Shown here one piece after another: positions 34,152-41,895 of a stretch of 43,897 bases of DNA (its first letter is position 1; the number at the start of each line of letters is the position of its first letter). Both the position numbers and the translations under genes were made by a program. Source of the DNA: Bacillota bacterium. GTDB taxonomy: Bacteria > Bacillota > SHA-98 > UBA4971. The stretch spans positions 1 through 43,897 of the forward strand of contig JAAYRV010000254.1 in assembly GCA_012518595.1 (NCBI GenBank), in the 5' to 3' direction. The notes under the pieces are model-generated. The model was given only the letters and a program-made list of their open reading frames with translations. It was not told where the DNA came from and did not search any database.

Positions 34152-35522
34152 ATGGCGAGATTGTTTGGGACTGACGGGGTACGAGAGATTGCCAACACAC
34201 GCCTCTCGCCGGAGCTGGCGTTTGTTTTGGGTAGAGTCGGAACCGGAATTATCGCAAGGAGACTGGGGACGAGACCTACGGTTATTGTGGGACGCGATAC
34301 GAGACTCTCCGGGGATATGCTGGAGGCTGCGGTGGTTGCAGGGATAGCGTCAGTTGGGGGATATGCAGTGAATACCGGTATAATCCCCACTCCCGGAGTG
34401 GCGTTCCTGGTGAGGGATCTTCAAGCTGATGCAGGCATCATCATTTCAGCTTCTCATAATCCCATGGAGTATAATGGAATTAAGTTCATATCAGGTGACG
34501 GATTTAAGCTGTCAGATAAAGAAGAGCTGGAAATAGAGAAACATGTGATCTCTCATGAAAAAGGCAGGTTGTGTTTTGATACTTCTGATGTCTTCCCCAG
34601 GCCGTCAGGGAATGACGTAGGAAGGGTGTTTCAGCTTGAAGACGCCGGAGAGAGATATATACGGCATGCCAAAAGCACTGTCAGTGTTACTATGGAGGGT
34701 TTGAAAGTAGTCGTGGATTGCGCAAACGGCGCTGCGTCATCATATACGCCACGACTACTTCAAGATCTCGGCGCTGATGTCATAGCGATAAACGACAAGC
34801 CTGACGGAACTAATATTAATGTTAATTGTGGATCAACCTATCCCGGGATTGTATCGGAAGTTGTAGTTGAAACAGGGGCTGATGTCGGGCTTGCGCATGA
34901 CGGTGACGCTGACAGGTTGATTGCTGTTGATGAGAGGGGCTGTGTGGTTGACGGCGATCACATCATGGCTATTTGCGGTTTGGATCTTCTGCGAAAGGGA
35001 ATGCTGCCGCATAATACCATAGTTGCCACCGTATACAGCAATTTGGGGTTATCCAGGACCTTCGCGCGTGAAGGCGGTAAGGTTGTAATTACGCAAAACG
35101 GTGACAGATATGTCCTGGAACAAATGAGAAAACTAGGTGTTATTCTAGGCGGAGAACAATCAGGGCACATAATCTTCCTGGACCGCAATACCACAGGGGA
35201 TGGGATTATTACTGCACTTGCCCTTCTATCAGTTCTTCGTACAACAGGCGGGAGATTATCGGAGTTGGCTTCATGGATGGAAGTATACCCGCAAGTTCTT
35301 ATGAATGTCAGAGTCAGCAACAAACAAAAATTGTCTTCCAATTCTGCAATAGACCGGGCTATTGAGCGCGCTGAGGCATTGATAAGCAAAGAGGGACGAA
35401 TATTTGTGCGTCCTTCGGGAACAGAGCCCTTGGTTCGCATCTTGGGCGAGGGTCCGGAGGAGTCTGTGGTAAGAACTGCTGTATCTGAGGTAGCAAGAGT
35501 AATACAGGAAGAGTTAGGTTAG
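34152..35522 (+). CDS. glmM: Phosphoglucosamine mutase
   Basis: GlmM converts glucosamine-6-phosphate to glucosamine-1-phosphate for UDP-GlcNAc and peptidoglycan synthesis, and in several Bacillota it also binds and inhibits CdaA. The 456-residue protein has the N-terminal LFGTDGVREIAN, the phosphoserine loop IISASHNPMEYNGIKF (Ser about residue 100), the metal loop HDGDADRL (about 250), the sugar-binding GGEQSGHIIF and the phosphate-binding RPSGTEPLVRI. AGGAGG lies upstream of the ATG. Its position after cdaA-cdaR matches the conserved cluster linking wall precursor supply and c-di-AMP. No glmS ribozyme is present. Confidence 0.97.
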   Translation: MARLFGTDGVREIANTRLSPELAFVLGRVGTGIIARRLGTRPTVIVGRDTRLSGDMLEAAVVAGIASVGGYAVNTGIIPTPGVAFLVRDLQADAGIIISASHNPMEYNGIKFISGDGFKLSDKEELEIEKHVISHEKGRLCFDTSDVFPRPSGNDVGRVFQLEDAGERYIRHAKSTVSVTMEGLKVVVDCANGAASSYTPRLLQDLGADVIAINDKPDGTNINVNCGSTYPGIVSEVVVETGADVGLAHDGDADRLIAVDERGCVVDGDHIMAICGLDLLRKGMLPHNTIVATVYSNLGLSRTFAREGGKVVITQNGDRYVLEQMRKLGVILGGEQSGHIIFLDRNTTGDGIITALALLSVLRTTGGRLSELASWMEVYPQVLMNVRVSNKQKLSSNSAIDRAIERAEALISKEGRIFVRPSGTEPLVRILGEGPEESVVRTAVSEVARVIQEELG

Positions 35523-35536
35523 GTGTTATTGACTTG

Positions 35537-35947
35537 ATGGCTCCTATGTCGCATGTAATCGGTATCGGAGTAGACATTATCGAAATTAGCAGAATTCGCG
35601 AATTGATGGAGCGTAAAGGCGACAGGCTCCACGGGCGTGTGTTCACTGATATTGAGATGGATGCTTTTAAGGGAGGACACTATGAGAAACTAGCCGGCAG
35701 GTTTGCGGCTAAGGAGGCTGTATCTAAAGCGCTGGGCCGGGGAATGTCCGGAATCGGATGGAATGAAATCGAGATCGGGAACGAACCTTCCGGAAAGCCT
35801 TATGTGCGCTTATTAGGCCGGGCCGAAGAACTTGCCAAGGCGCGGGGCGCGAAAGATATTCTTATCAGCATATCCCACACGGACACTCTTGCCATGGCTT
35901 TTGCCGTTGCAGTCGGAGGTGGAAATCTTGAAGGTCGTAACCGCTGA
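35537..35947 (+). CDS. acpS: Holo-[acyl-carrier-protein] synthase
   Basis: AcpS attaches the 4'-phosphopantetheine arm of CoA to acyl carrier protein for fatty acid synthesis. The small protein (about 136 residues) has the metal-binding IGIGVDIIEISRI near its start and the GRFAAKEAVSKALG motif with Glu and Lys, then ISISHTDTLAMAFAV. ATG 35537 or ATG 35546 (MSHVIGIGVD) are both possible; an AGGTTAGGTG lies slightly far upstream. It overlaps the start of nnrD by 20 nt. The acpS-nnrD-alr order is common in Bacillota. Confidence 0.95.
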   Translation: MAPMSHVIGIGVDIIEISRIRELMERKGDRLHGRVFTDIEMDAFKGGHYEKLAGRFAAKEAVSKALGRGMSGIGWNEIEIGNEPSGKPYVRLLGRAEELAKARGAKDILISISHTDTLAMAFAVAVGGGNLEGRNR

Positions 35948-37511
35948 CGAGATGCGCGAGATAGACAGACGCGCTATTGAAGTAATAGGTATTCCCGGTG
36001 TCGTCCTGATGGAGAATGCAGGGCGAGCTGTGGCTGATACTGTAAAGACGATTCTCCGGGATGTGACAAACCCGCGTGTATGCATATTTGCCGGCAGGGG
36101 TAACAATGGAGGGGATGGATTCGTAGTCGCCAGGCACCTGGCAAACTCCGGAGTGAGAGTAAAAACCTTCCTCCTGGGAGATATCAGCCAAGTTCAAGGT
36201 GATGCCAGAATTAACTTGGATATTCTTCGAGGCATGGGCATGACAGTGGATGAGCTATATGCAGATGGGCTTCCCACTGCCAGGGTAGCAATGTCCATGT
36301 CGGATTTGGTAATAGACGCCATATTCGGGACGGGGTTTAAGGGAGAAACAGAGGGATACATCAGTCATGTCATTGATACTGTCAATGAGTCAGGGAGGCC
36401 TGTTGTTGCGGTTGACGTTCCTTCAGGACTGGATTCCACAACCGGCAGGGCAAGTTCCAGCTGTATCAGGGCGAATCATACAGTGACTTTCGGCCTTCCC
36501 AAGGTGGGGCTGGTTCTTTACCCGGGCGCAGCTTATGCCGGTGAGTTGGTTATCGCTGATATCGGCCTTCCCGAATCCCTTTTGGTCGATGAAAATCTTA
36601 AGTTGAACCTTTCCATGGGTGATAGCATTAGGCATTGGCTCCCCCGGCGGGACAAAGACTCTCACAAGGGGACGTTCGGGAGAGCGATAGTGATTGCCGG
36701 CTCGCCTAATATGGCCGGCGCTGCCGCGCTTACAAGCACTGCAGCCTTAAGAGCAGGCGCAGGCCTTGTAACCCTTGCTGTTCCCACCGGTTTACAGGGA
36801 GTCATGAACTCAAAGCTAACTGAGGTCATGACTCGGGGGCTTCCGGAGACTGAATCAGGTAGCATAAGCCTACAAGCTCAACCTCTTTTGGACGGCGTCA
36901 GTCGCGGCGCTGCTGCACTGGCTATCGGGCCCGGCTTATCAACTCATAGTGAAACTGCTCAACTAGTAAGGAATATGGTGATGACGACCTCTGTTCCAAC
37001 GGTTGTAGACGCTGATGGGATAAACGCGATTGCTCAGGATCCCGGTACTTTGAAAGCAGCGAAGGCGCCGATTATACTTACTCCTCATCCCGGAGAAATG
37101 GCGAGATTAACAGGTCTCTCTATACTAGAGGTCAAGCGTGACAGACTCAACGTGGCACTTCGGGCAGTGTCCCAGTGGGGAAAGATTGTAGTTCTAAAAG
37201 GCGCTCGCACAATAATTGCTGACCCATCGGGGACAGCTTATATTAATCCAACAGGCAATCCGGGAATGGCGACTGCAGGTAGCGGGGATGTGCTTACCGG
37301 CATTATCGTAGGGCTCTTGGCCCAAGGTATGAGAGCTTTGGAAGCAGCTGTGTTAGGCGTTTATGTACATGGACTCGCCGGTGATATCGCGTGTTTGAGA
37401 CTGGGTGAGATGGGTGTTACCGCCACGGACATTCTGGAGAGTGTGCCTGAGGCCTTACGTAGATTGGTAGAGGAGAGAGGCGAGAAACATGTGGGATGGC
37501 CGTCGGGATAG
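35928..37511 (+). CDS. nnrD: Bifunctional NAD(P)H-hydrate epimerase / ADP-dependent dehydratase
   Basis: This enzyme repairs NAD(P)H damaged by hydration: the N-terminal half epimerises R- and S-NAD(P)HX, and the C-terminal half dehydrates S-NAD(P)HX back to NAD(P)H. The first domain (about 1-215) has MENAGRAVAD, FAGRGNNGGDGFVVARHL and AVDVPSGLDSTTG; the second (about 225-520) has DSHKGTFGRAIVIAGSPNMAGAA, ILTPHPGEMARL, VVLKGARTIIAD and NPGMATAGSGDVLTGII. The start is TTG 35928 (MKVVTADEMREID), 7 nt after GGAGGTGG and inside acpS. Longer upstream reading has no NnrE-like residues. It overlaps alr by 23 nt. The fused form is typical; some genomes name it nnrE/nnrD. Confidence 0.95.
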   Translation: MKVVTADEMREIDRRAIEVIGIPGVVLMENAGRAVADTVKTILRDVTNPRVCIFAGRGNNGGDGFVVARHLANSGVRVKTFLLGDISQVQGDARINLDILRGMGMTVDELYADGLPTARVAMSMSDLVIDAIFGTGFKGETEGYISHVIDTVNESGRPVVAVDVPSGLDSTTGRASSSCIRANHTVTFGLPKVGLVLYPGAAYAGELVIADIGLPESLLVDENLKLNLSMGDSIRHWLPRRDKDSHKGTFGRAIVIAGSPNMAGAAALTSTAALRAGAGLVTLAVPTGLQGVMNSKLTEVMTRGLPETESGSISLQAQPLLDGVSRGAAALAIGPGLSTHSETAQLVRNMVMTTSVPTVVDADGINAIAQDPGTLKAAKAPIILTPHPGEMARLTGLSILEVKRDRLNVALRAVSQWGKIVVLKGARTIIADPSGTAYINPTGNPGMATAGSGDVLTGIIVGLLAQGMRALEAAVLGVYVHGLAGDIACLRLGEMGVTATDILESVPEALRRLVEERGEKHVGWPSG

Positions 37512-38637
37512 GCCTACCATAGCTGAAATCGATCTTACGTGTATAGCCCGCAACATACAGGGCATTCGTAAGATAGTGGGATCCGATTGTGAAATCCTCG
37601 CAGTTGTAAAAGCCGACGCGTATGGCCATGGAGCGATACCTGCAGCGCGTACAGCCTTGAATAACGGAGCAAATTGGCTGGGAGTTGCGTTGGTTGAAGA
37701 AGGCATAGCTCTCAGGAGATCCGGAATTATCGCTCCAATACTAGTTCTTGCCCAGCTATTCCCCACTCAAGCACAGGCAGCCTTGCGTTATAACCTATCA
37801 TGCGCGGTGGCTACGTATGAGTTTGCTGAGGCTTTGTCCAATGCTGCCGTCAAGGAGGGAAAAAAGGCTAAGTGCCACGTGAAGATCGATACCGGTATGG
37901 GGCGTATCGGCTTATATCCGAACCAGGCAGTGAGTTTCGTGAAGCGCATTGCCATGCTGCCAAATATTGAAATTGAAGGCGTTTTTACGCACCTGGCCAC
38001 TGCTGAGGCCGAGGACAGGTCCTTTCTTTATCGTCAACTCTCCTTGTTTAATGATGCGACTGAGGCTCTCAAGAGCAACGGTATTCAAGCGCAATACTAC
38101 CATGCAGCCAACAGTGTAGCTGCAGTGACTGTCCCTGAGGCCAGGTTTGATATTGTAAGGCCGGGGATTTTCATATATGGGGTGACTCCGCTCTCAGGCG
38201 AGGAAGCCAGAGGGATTAGGTCAGAATTGGACATTACGCCTGCTCTGTCTCTCAAGACCAGAGTGGGTTTTGTGAAGAGGTGTCCTAAAGGCGCTTCCAT
38301 AGGTTACGGGGCTACGTACACTACAGATAGGGATTGCACCATTGTAACTCTGCCAATCGGATATGCGGACGGTTTCCCCAGAGCCCTTTCCAACCGCGGA
38401 CAAGTGCTTATCAGGGGGAATAGGCTTCCGGTAGTAGGCAGAGTATGTATGGATGAGTTCATGGTATGCGCAGGCGACTTAGAAGTCGATATGGAAGATG
38501 AGGTTATTATCATAGGCAGGCAAGGAAAGGAAGAGATCACTGCAGAGGAAGTGGCAGAGAAAGCCCACACAATAAGCCACGAAGTCCTTTGCGGAATAAG
38601 CAGGAGGGTTCCGCGAGTCTACCAAAACAGGCCGTGA
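37489..38637 (+). CDS. alr: Alanine racemase
   Basis: Alr is a pyridoxal-phosphate enzyme that makes D-alanine for peptidoglycan. The 382 residues begin RPTIAEIDLTCIARNI and carry the PLP lysine in AVVKADAYGHG (about residue 41), the KIDTGMGRIG strand, ANSVAAV, RPGIFIYGVTP, the catalytic Tyr in GYGATYTT (about 271) and the C-terminal VGRVCMDEFMV. Length is normal. The start overlaps the nnrD 3' end by 23 nt. In B. subtilis an alr gene is followed by the EndoA toxin-antitoxin pair; here a dehydrogenase gene follows instead. Confidence 0.97.
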   Translation: MWDGRRDRPTIAEIDLTCIARNIQGIRKIVGSDCEILAVVKADAYGHGAIPAARTALNNGANWLGVALVEEGIALRRSGIIAPILVLAQLFPTQAQAALRYNLSCAVATYEFAEALSNAAVKEGKKAKCHVKIDTGMGRIGLYPNQAVSFVKRIAMLPNIEIEGVFTHLATAEAEDRSFLYRQLSLFNDATEALKSNGIQAQYYHAANSVAAVTVPEARFDIVRPGIFIYGVTPLSGEEARGIRSELDITPALSLKTRVGFVKRCPKGASIGYGATYTTDRDCTIVTLPIGYADGFPRALSNRGQVLIRGNRLPVVGRVCMDEFMVCAGDLEVDMEDEVIIIGRQGKEEITAEEVAEKAHTISHEVLCGISRRVPRVYQNRP

Positions 38638-38728
38638 AGTCTCAGCTTCAGCTTGGTGATGTAAGGCCCATTTGTAGGTTGACTGTCCGGAGCAAAACGG
38701 TAATAAATGCGAGAAGGAGCGTGTCTTT

Positions 38729-40108
38729 GTGTTTGAATATGACGTTGCAGTACTTGGAGGAGGCCCCGGAGGATACGTTGCAGCTATCAGAGCCGCTCAG
38801 TTGGGACAGAGCGTGTGCCTTGTTGAGAAGGATCAGGTTGGCGGAACATGCTTGAATAGAGGCTGTATCCCAACCAAATCTCTGATTGCAGGCATGGAAG
38901 CATTTCAGATGGCCAAGCGGCTGGGAGAGTATGGCGTCGAGGCCAAGGATGTGTCTGTGGATTTCGGCAAGATGATCACCAGAAAAAACAAGATAGTCGC
39001 CCGTCTCAGAGCAGGTGTGGGTTTTCTCCTTAAGAGGGGCAAGGTCAAGGTTATGAAGGGGACAGGCAGGCTTGTGGCGCCCGGAAGAATTGCCGTGGAT
39101 TCAGATGACGGTTCCCAGGAGATAAAGGCCGGGAGCATAATAATTGCCACGGGTTCAAGGCCACTGGTATTTCCGTCTTTCGGTTACAACGGAAGAAGTG
39201 TTATTACCAGTGATGAGGCTTTGGATTTTTCGGAAGTGCCTGAAAGCCTCCTTGTTGTCGGCGGCGGTGTCATTGGATGTGAGCTGGCTTTCATATTCGC
39301 CGGTCTCGGTAGTAAGGTGACTGTTGTTGATATTATGCCTACTGTGCTTCCTATGGAAGATCCTGATGTTTCCCGCGTGATTCAGATGTCTTTGAAGAAG
39401 CATGGAGTTGACGTGATGTGTGGCGTGAAGATTGAGAATATTACAGAAGGTGACAAAGGGGTTAAAGCGCTTCTTGACTCAGGCCGGCAACTTGACGCTG
39501 AGAAGGCCCTACTGTCAGTAGGACGGAGACCAAACTCTGAAGGAATCGGCTTGGAGGAGTTGGGGGTTGAAGTCAATAAGCGCGGCGAGATAACGGTGAA
39601 CGAGGAAATGGCGACAAATGTCCCGGGAATATACGCTATCGGTGACGTAGTAGGGAATATTATGCTTGCGCATGTGGCGTCTCATGAAGGGATAGTAGCT
39701 GCTCATAATATTGCAGGTGACAAGAAGTGTATGGCTTATAATGCCGTGCCTGGCGCTATCTTCACCAGGCCCGAGGTAGCGAGTGTCGGGCTGAATGAGA
39801 GTCAGGCGAAAGAGCAGGGCCTTGATGTGAAGGTAGGTAAGTTCCCCTTCATGGCAAGTGGCAAGGCCTTGGCTATGGGTGAGACTGACGGGTTTGTCAA
39901 GGTCATGGCTGACGCAGGCACTGATGTGATACTTGGGGTCCATATTGTGGGGCCGGGCGCGACTGACCTTATCCCTGAACCGACACTGGCAGTACGAACT
40001 CAGATGACTGTACATGAGTTCACAGACACAATACATGCCCATCCTACGCTTGCCGAAGCGTTGGTTGAAGCAGCCCAAGCTGTCCATGGCATGGCAATAC
40101 ATATATGA
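38729..40108 (+). CDS. lpdA: Dihydrolipoyl dehydrogenase (E3)
   Basis: This flavoenzyme reoxidises the dihydrolipoyl arms of 2-oxoacid dehydrogenase or glycine cleavage complexes, reducing NAD+. The 459 residues have the FAD motif AVLGGGPGGYVAAIRAAQLG, the redox CX4C disulfide (GGTCLNRGCIPTKSL, about 41-46), the NAD-binding VVGGGVIGCELAFIFAGLG, the second FAD motif GIYAIGDVVGNIMLAHVA, and the C-terminal catalytic HAHPTLAEALVEAA. The GTG start follows AAGGAG by about 11 nt. No lipoyl-carrying or dehydrogenase partner is in the window, so the complex it serves is unknown. Its stop is followed by several hairpins and about 420 nt of non-coding DNA. Confidence 0.95.
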   Translation: MFEYDVAVLGGGPGGYVAAIRAAQLGQSVCLVEKDQVGGTCLNRGCIPTKSLIAGMEAFQMAKRLGEYGVEAKDVSVDFGKMITRKNKIVARLRAGVGFLLKRGKVKVMKGTGRLVAPGRIAVDSDDGSQEIKAGSIIIATGSRPLVFPSFGYNGRSVITSDEALDFSEVPESLLVVGGGVIGCELAFIFAGLGSKVTVVDIMPTVLPMEDPDVSRVIQMSLKKHGVDVMCGVKIENITEGDKGVKALLDSGRQLDAEKALLSVGRRPNSEGIGLEELGVEVNKRGEITVNEEMATNVPGIYAIGDVVGNIMLAHVASHEGIVAAHNIAGDKKCMAYNAVPGAIFTRPEVASVGLNESQAKEQGLDVKVGKFPFMASGKALAMGETDGFVKVMADAGTDVILGVHIVGPGATDLIPEPTLAVRTQMTVHEFTDTIHAHPTLAEALVEAAQAVHGMAIHI

Positions 40109-40125
40109 GAAGAGCCATATCTTCT
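40108..40125 (+). terminator. Small hairpin at the lpdA stop
   Basis: AGAAGA (40108-40113) pairs with TCTTCT (40120-40125), loop of six, followed by ATGTTT. It is a weak candidate terminator: the stem is short and AT-rich, and the T run is poor. Confidence 0.3.
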
Positions 40126-40137
40126 ATGTTTGAGAAC

Positions 40138-40152
40138 TCATATGGCATATGA
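40138..40152. promoter_or_regulatory. 15-bp palindrome after lpdA
   Basis: TCATATG-G-CATATGA is a perfect palindrome around a central G. It lies 30 nt after the lpdA stop. Such a site could bind a dimeric regulator; the protein is unknown. Confidence 0.4.
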
Positions 40153-40181
40153 CAATTAGTTTTATGTTACTGCGAATTAGG

Positions 40182-40222
40182 GCTGTGAGGCATATACCTT
40201 AATCGGGTATATGTCTCACAGC
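40182..40222 (+). terminator. Strong 17-bp hairpin after lpdA (no T tract)
   Basis: GCTGTGAGGCATATACC (40182-40198) and GGTATATGTCTCACAGC (40206-40222) are complementary over 17 positions with one G-T pair, allowed in plus-strand RNA but a mismatch in minus-strand RNA, and a 7-nt loop. It is the longest stem in the window. The absence of a T run means it may be a Rho-assisted terminator, an RNA 3' end stabiliser, or an operator for the molybdenum hydroxylase genes. Confidence 0.6.
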
Positions 40223-40428
40223 AATGACGGATCTCTTAAACCACACTGTCTTCATGAAATCAGGCAATGTTCGTCAGATTGTAAGAAATTCTAACTCATA
40301 TCATCACTTCCTCGGAACTACAAGGGTCAAAGACTGCTGAACCCCACTCTTTGCCTGAAAAAACCATTAATTGTGACGATTATCTACTTTGAAATGGCAT
40401 ATTTTGTGTAATATTACGAAGGTTATTC

Positions 40429-40458
40429 TTGGTAGGTTAGAGAAATCGGAAGTATAAA
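40429..40458 (+). promoter_or_regulatory. Candidate promoter for the molybdenum hydroxylase operon
   Basis: TTGGTA (40429-40434) and TATAAA (40453-40458) are 18 nt apart, with four and five of six consensus bases. It lies about 70 nt before the first gene of the operon. I looked for a sigma-54 site nearby and found none that fits. Confidence 0.4.
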
Positions 40459-40530
40459 GTAGGCCCACTATGACGTTTGCTTGAAGCATGAAGCTGCAAA
40501 AGCAGAGACGCGTGGAAGGGAGGGCGACCG

Positions 40531-41397
40531 GTGCTGTTACCTTTTGATTATGTACGTGCGCAAAGCAAGGAGGATGCGGTGAGCTTCGCTATTGAGGCAG
40601 GCCCCAATGGCAGGTTTCTCGCAGGCGGAACGGATCTATTTGTGCGTATGTATGACAGACAGCAGAGACCTAAGACATTAATAGATGTGAAGGAAATTGA
40701 AGGAATCGAAGGAGTAGAGTGTCGGAACGGACAAGGTTTATCCATAGGCGCAGCATCACCTTTAAACATGCTCGTAGGGAATACGACTATTCGCTCAGAA
40801 TACGGGTTGTTGGCGCAGGCAGCCCATTCCGTAGGATCTCTTCAAGTCAGAAATCGGGCGTCAATCGGCGGAAACATATGCAATGCTTCTCCGGCAGCTG
40901 ATACTGCACCTGCTCTATTAGTATATGAAGCTGAGATTGAGACTTGGGGGCCGAGAAAACCCCGGCTGATTCCTATTAGTGAGTTTTTTACGGGGCCCGG
41001 CAGCACCATCCTGGAGCACGGGGAATTTGTCTATAAGATTAGAATTCCTCAGCCGGATACGAAATCATACGGGGTATATCTGAAATTGGGAAGGACCAAC
41101 TCAGTCGATTTGTCTATTGTCAGTGTGGCTTGCTTGGCGTTGGCCGGCGGAGAGGTCCGGATTGCCCTGGGTGCAGTGGCGCCAACTCCAATAAGAGTAA
41201 GAGAAGCTGAGTCTATCTTGTTAAGCAGGAAGGATGAAGAAGCAATAGCCCTTGCTGCGGCGGCAGCAAAGGAGACGGCTGTTCCTATCAGTGATGTCAG
41301 AGCCAGTGACAGGTATCGTCTTGATATGGTCGAGGTATTGACTAAGAACGCGATTGAGCAAGCTCTTGCAGGCCTTGCAGCAACCGGGGAGGTGTAG
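40531..41397 (+). CDS. Molybdenum hydroxylase FAD-binding subunit (XdhB/CoxM-like)
   Basis: This subunit carries FAD and passes electrons from the iron-sulfur subunit to an acceptor such as NAD+. The 288 residues have the two FAD contacts of the family: FLAGGTDLFVRM (about 30-42) and SIGGNICNASPAADTAPALL (about 110-130), followed by EFFTGPGSTIL, and a C-terminal domain (VRIALGAVAPTPIRVREAE). The GTG start follows GGAAGGGAGGG. The order FAD, 2Fe-2S, Mo subunit is common for xanthine dehydrogenase-like and nicotinate or purine hydroxylases. The substrate cannot be told from this subunit. Confidence 0.93.
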   Translation: MLLPFDYVRAQSKEDAVSFAIEAGPNGRFLAGGTDLFVRMYDRQQRPKTLIDVKEIEGIEGVECRNGQGLSIGAASPLNMLVGNTTIRSEYGLLAQAAHSVGSLQVRNRASIGGNICNASPAADTAPALLVYEAEIETWGPRKPRLIPISEFFTGPGSTILEHGEFVYKIRIPQPDTKSYGVYLKLGRTNSVDLSIVSVACLALAGGEVRIALGAVAPTPIRVREAESILLSRKDEEAIALAAAAAKETAVPISDVRASDRYRLDMVEVLTKNAIEQALAGLAATGEV

Positions 41398-41403
41398 TGA
41401 GCC

Positions 41404-41895
41404 GTGCTTCATAACATAGAGATAACAGTTAACGGTAAGTTGGTCAAGGCGAGAGTATCCTCTCATATGAGGCTTTTAGACTTTCTCCGCGAGGAACTGG
41501 ACTTAATTGGCGCCAAAGAGGGTTGCGGCAAAGGAGAATGCGGAGCATGCACAGTCCTGGTAGACAGCAAGCCGGTTAACTCCTGCCTCATGCTGGCAGT
41601 GGAAGCGAATGGCCGGGAAGTGCTTACTGTAGAAGGTCTTAGCGAAGGAGACTCGCTTGACCCGATACAGCAAAGCATAGTGGATAACAGTGCGCTTCAA
41701 TGTGGATACTGTACCCCTGGCATCGTAATGTCAGCCAAGGGGTTGCTTCTTAGAAACCCAAGTCCTACTCGGGATGAGGTTGTTGAAGCTATAAGCGGGA
41801 ACCTCTGCAGATGCACAGGATATGCTCGTGTCATTGATGCGATAATGCAGGTTTCAGTGAGCTCCGAGTCCCAAGACAAGGGGAGTGAGCGATAG
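41404..41895 (+). CDS. Molybdenum hydroxylase [2Fe-2S] subunit (XdhC/CoxS-like)
   Basis: This small subunit carries two [2Fe-2S] clusters between the molybdenum site and FAD. The 163 residues have the plant-ferredoxin cluster cysteines in EGCGKGECGACTVLV followed by NSCLML, and the second cluster in the helical domain in QCGYCTPGIVM and GNLCRCTGYARV. All eight cysteines are present. It starts (GTG) 6 nt after the FAD subunit stop, and its stop overlaps the GTG of the molybdenum subunit by 1 nt, so the three are translated together. Confidence 0.96.
   Translation: MLHNIEITVNGKLVKARVSSHMRLLDFLREELDLIGAKEGCGKGECGACTVLVDSKPVNSCLMLAVEANGREVLTVEGLSEGDSLDPIQQSIVDNSALQCGYCTPGIVMSAKGLLLRNPSPTRDEVVEAISGNLCRCTGYARVIDAIMQVSVSSESQDKGSER

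Larger units (their letters stand above)
40109..40530 (+). other. Long intergenic region between lpdA and the molybdenum hydroxylase operon
   Basis: I see no gene in 422 nt. The first 115 nt hold three inverted repeats (given separately) that probably end lpdA transcription or bind regulators. The middle (about 40225-40420) is AT-rich and unexplained. The last 100 nt contain a candidate promoter (40429-40458), then GGAAGGGAGGG as the binding site for the FAD subunit gene. Confidence 0.7.

Noticed and set aside
40395-40412. Sigma-54 promoter (TGGCATATTTTGTGTA) before the molybdenum hydroxylase operon
   Set aside because: The -24 part is acceptable, but the -12 element lacks the required GC at the correct spacing.
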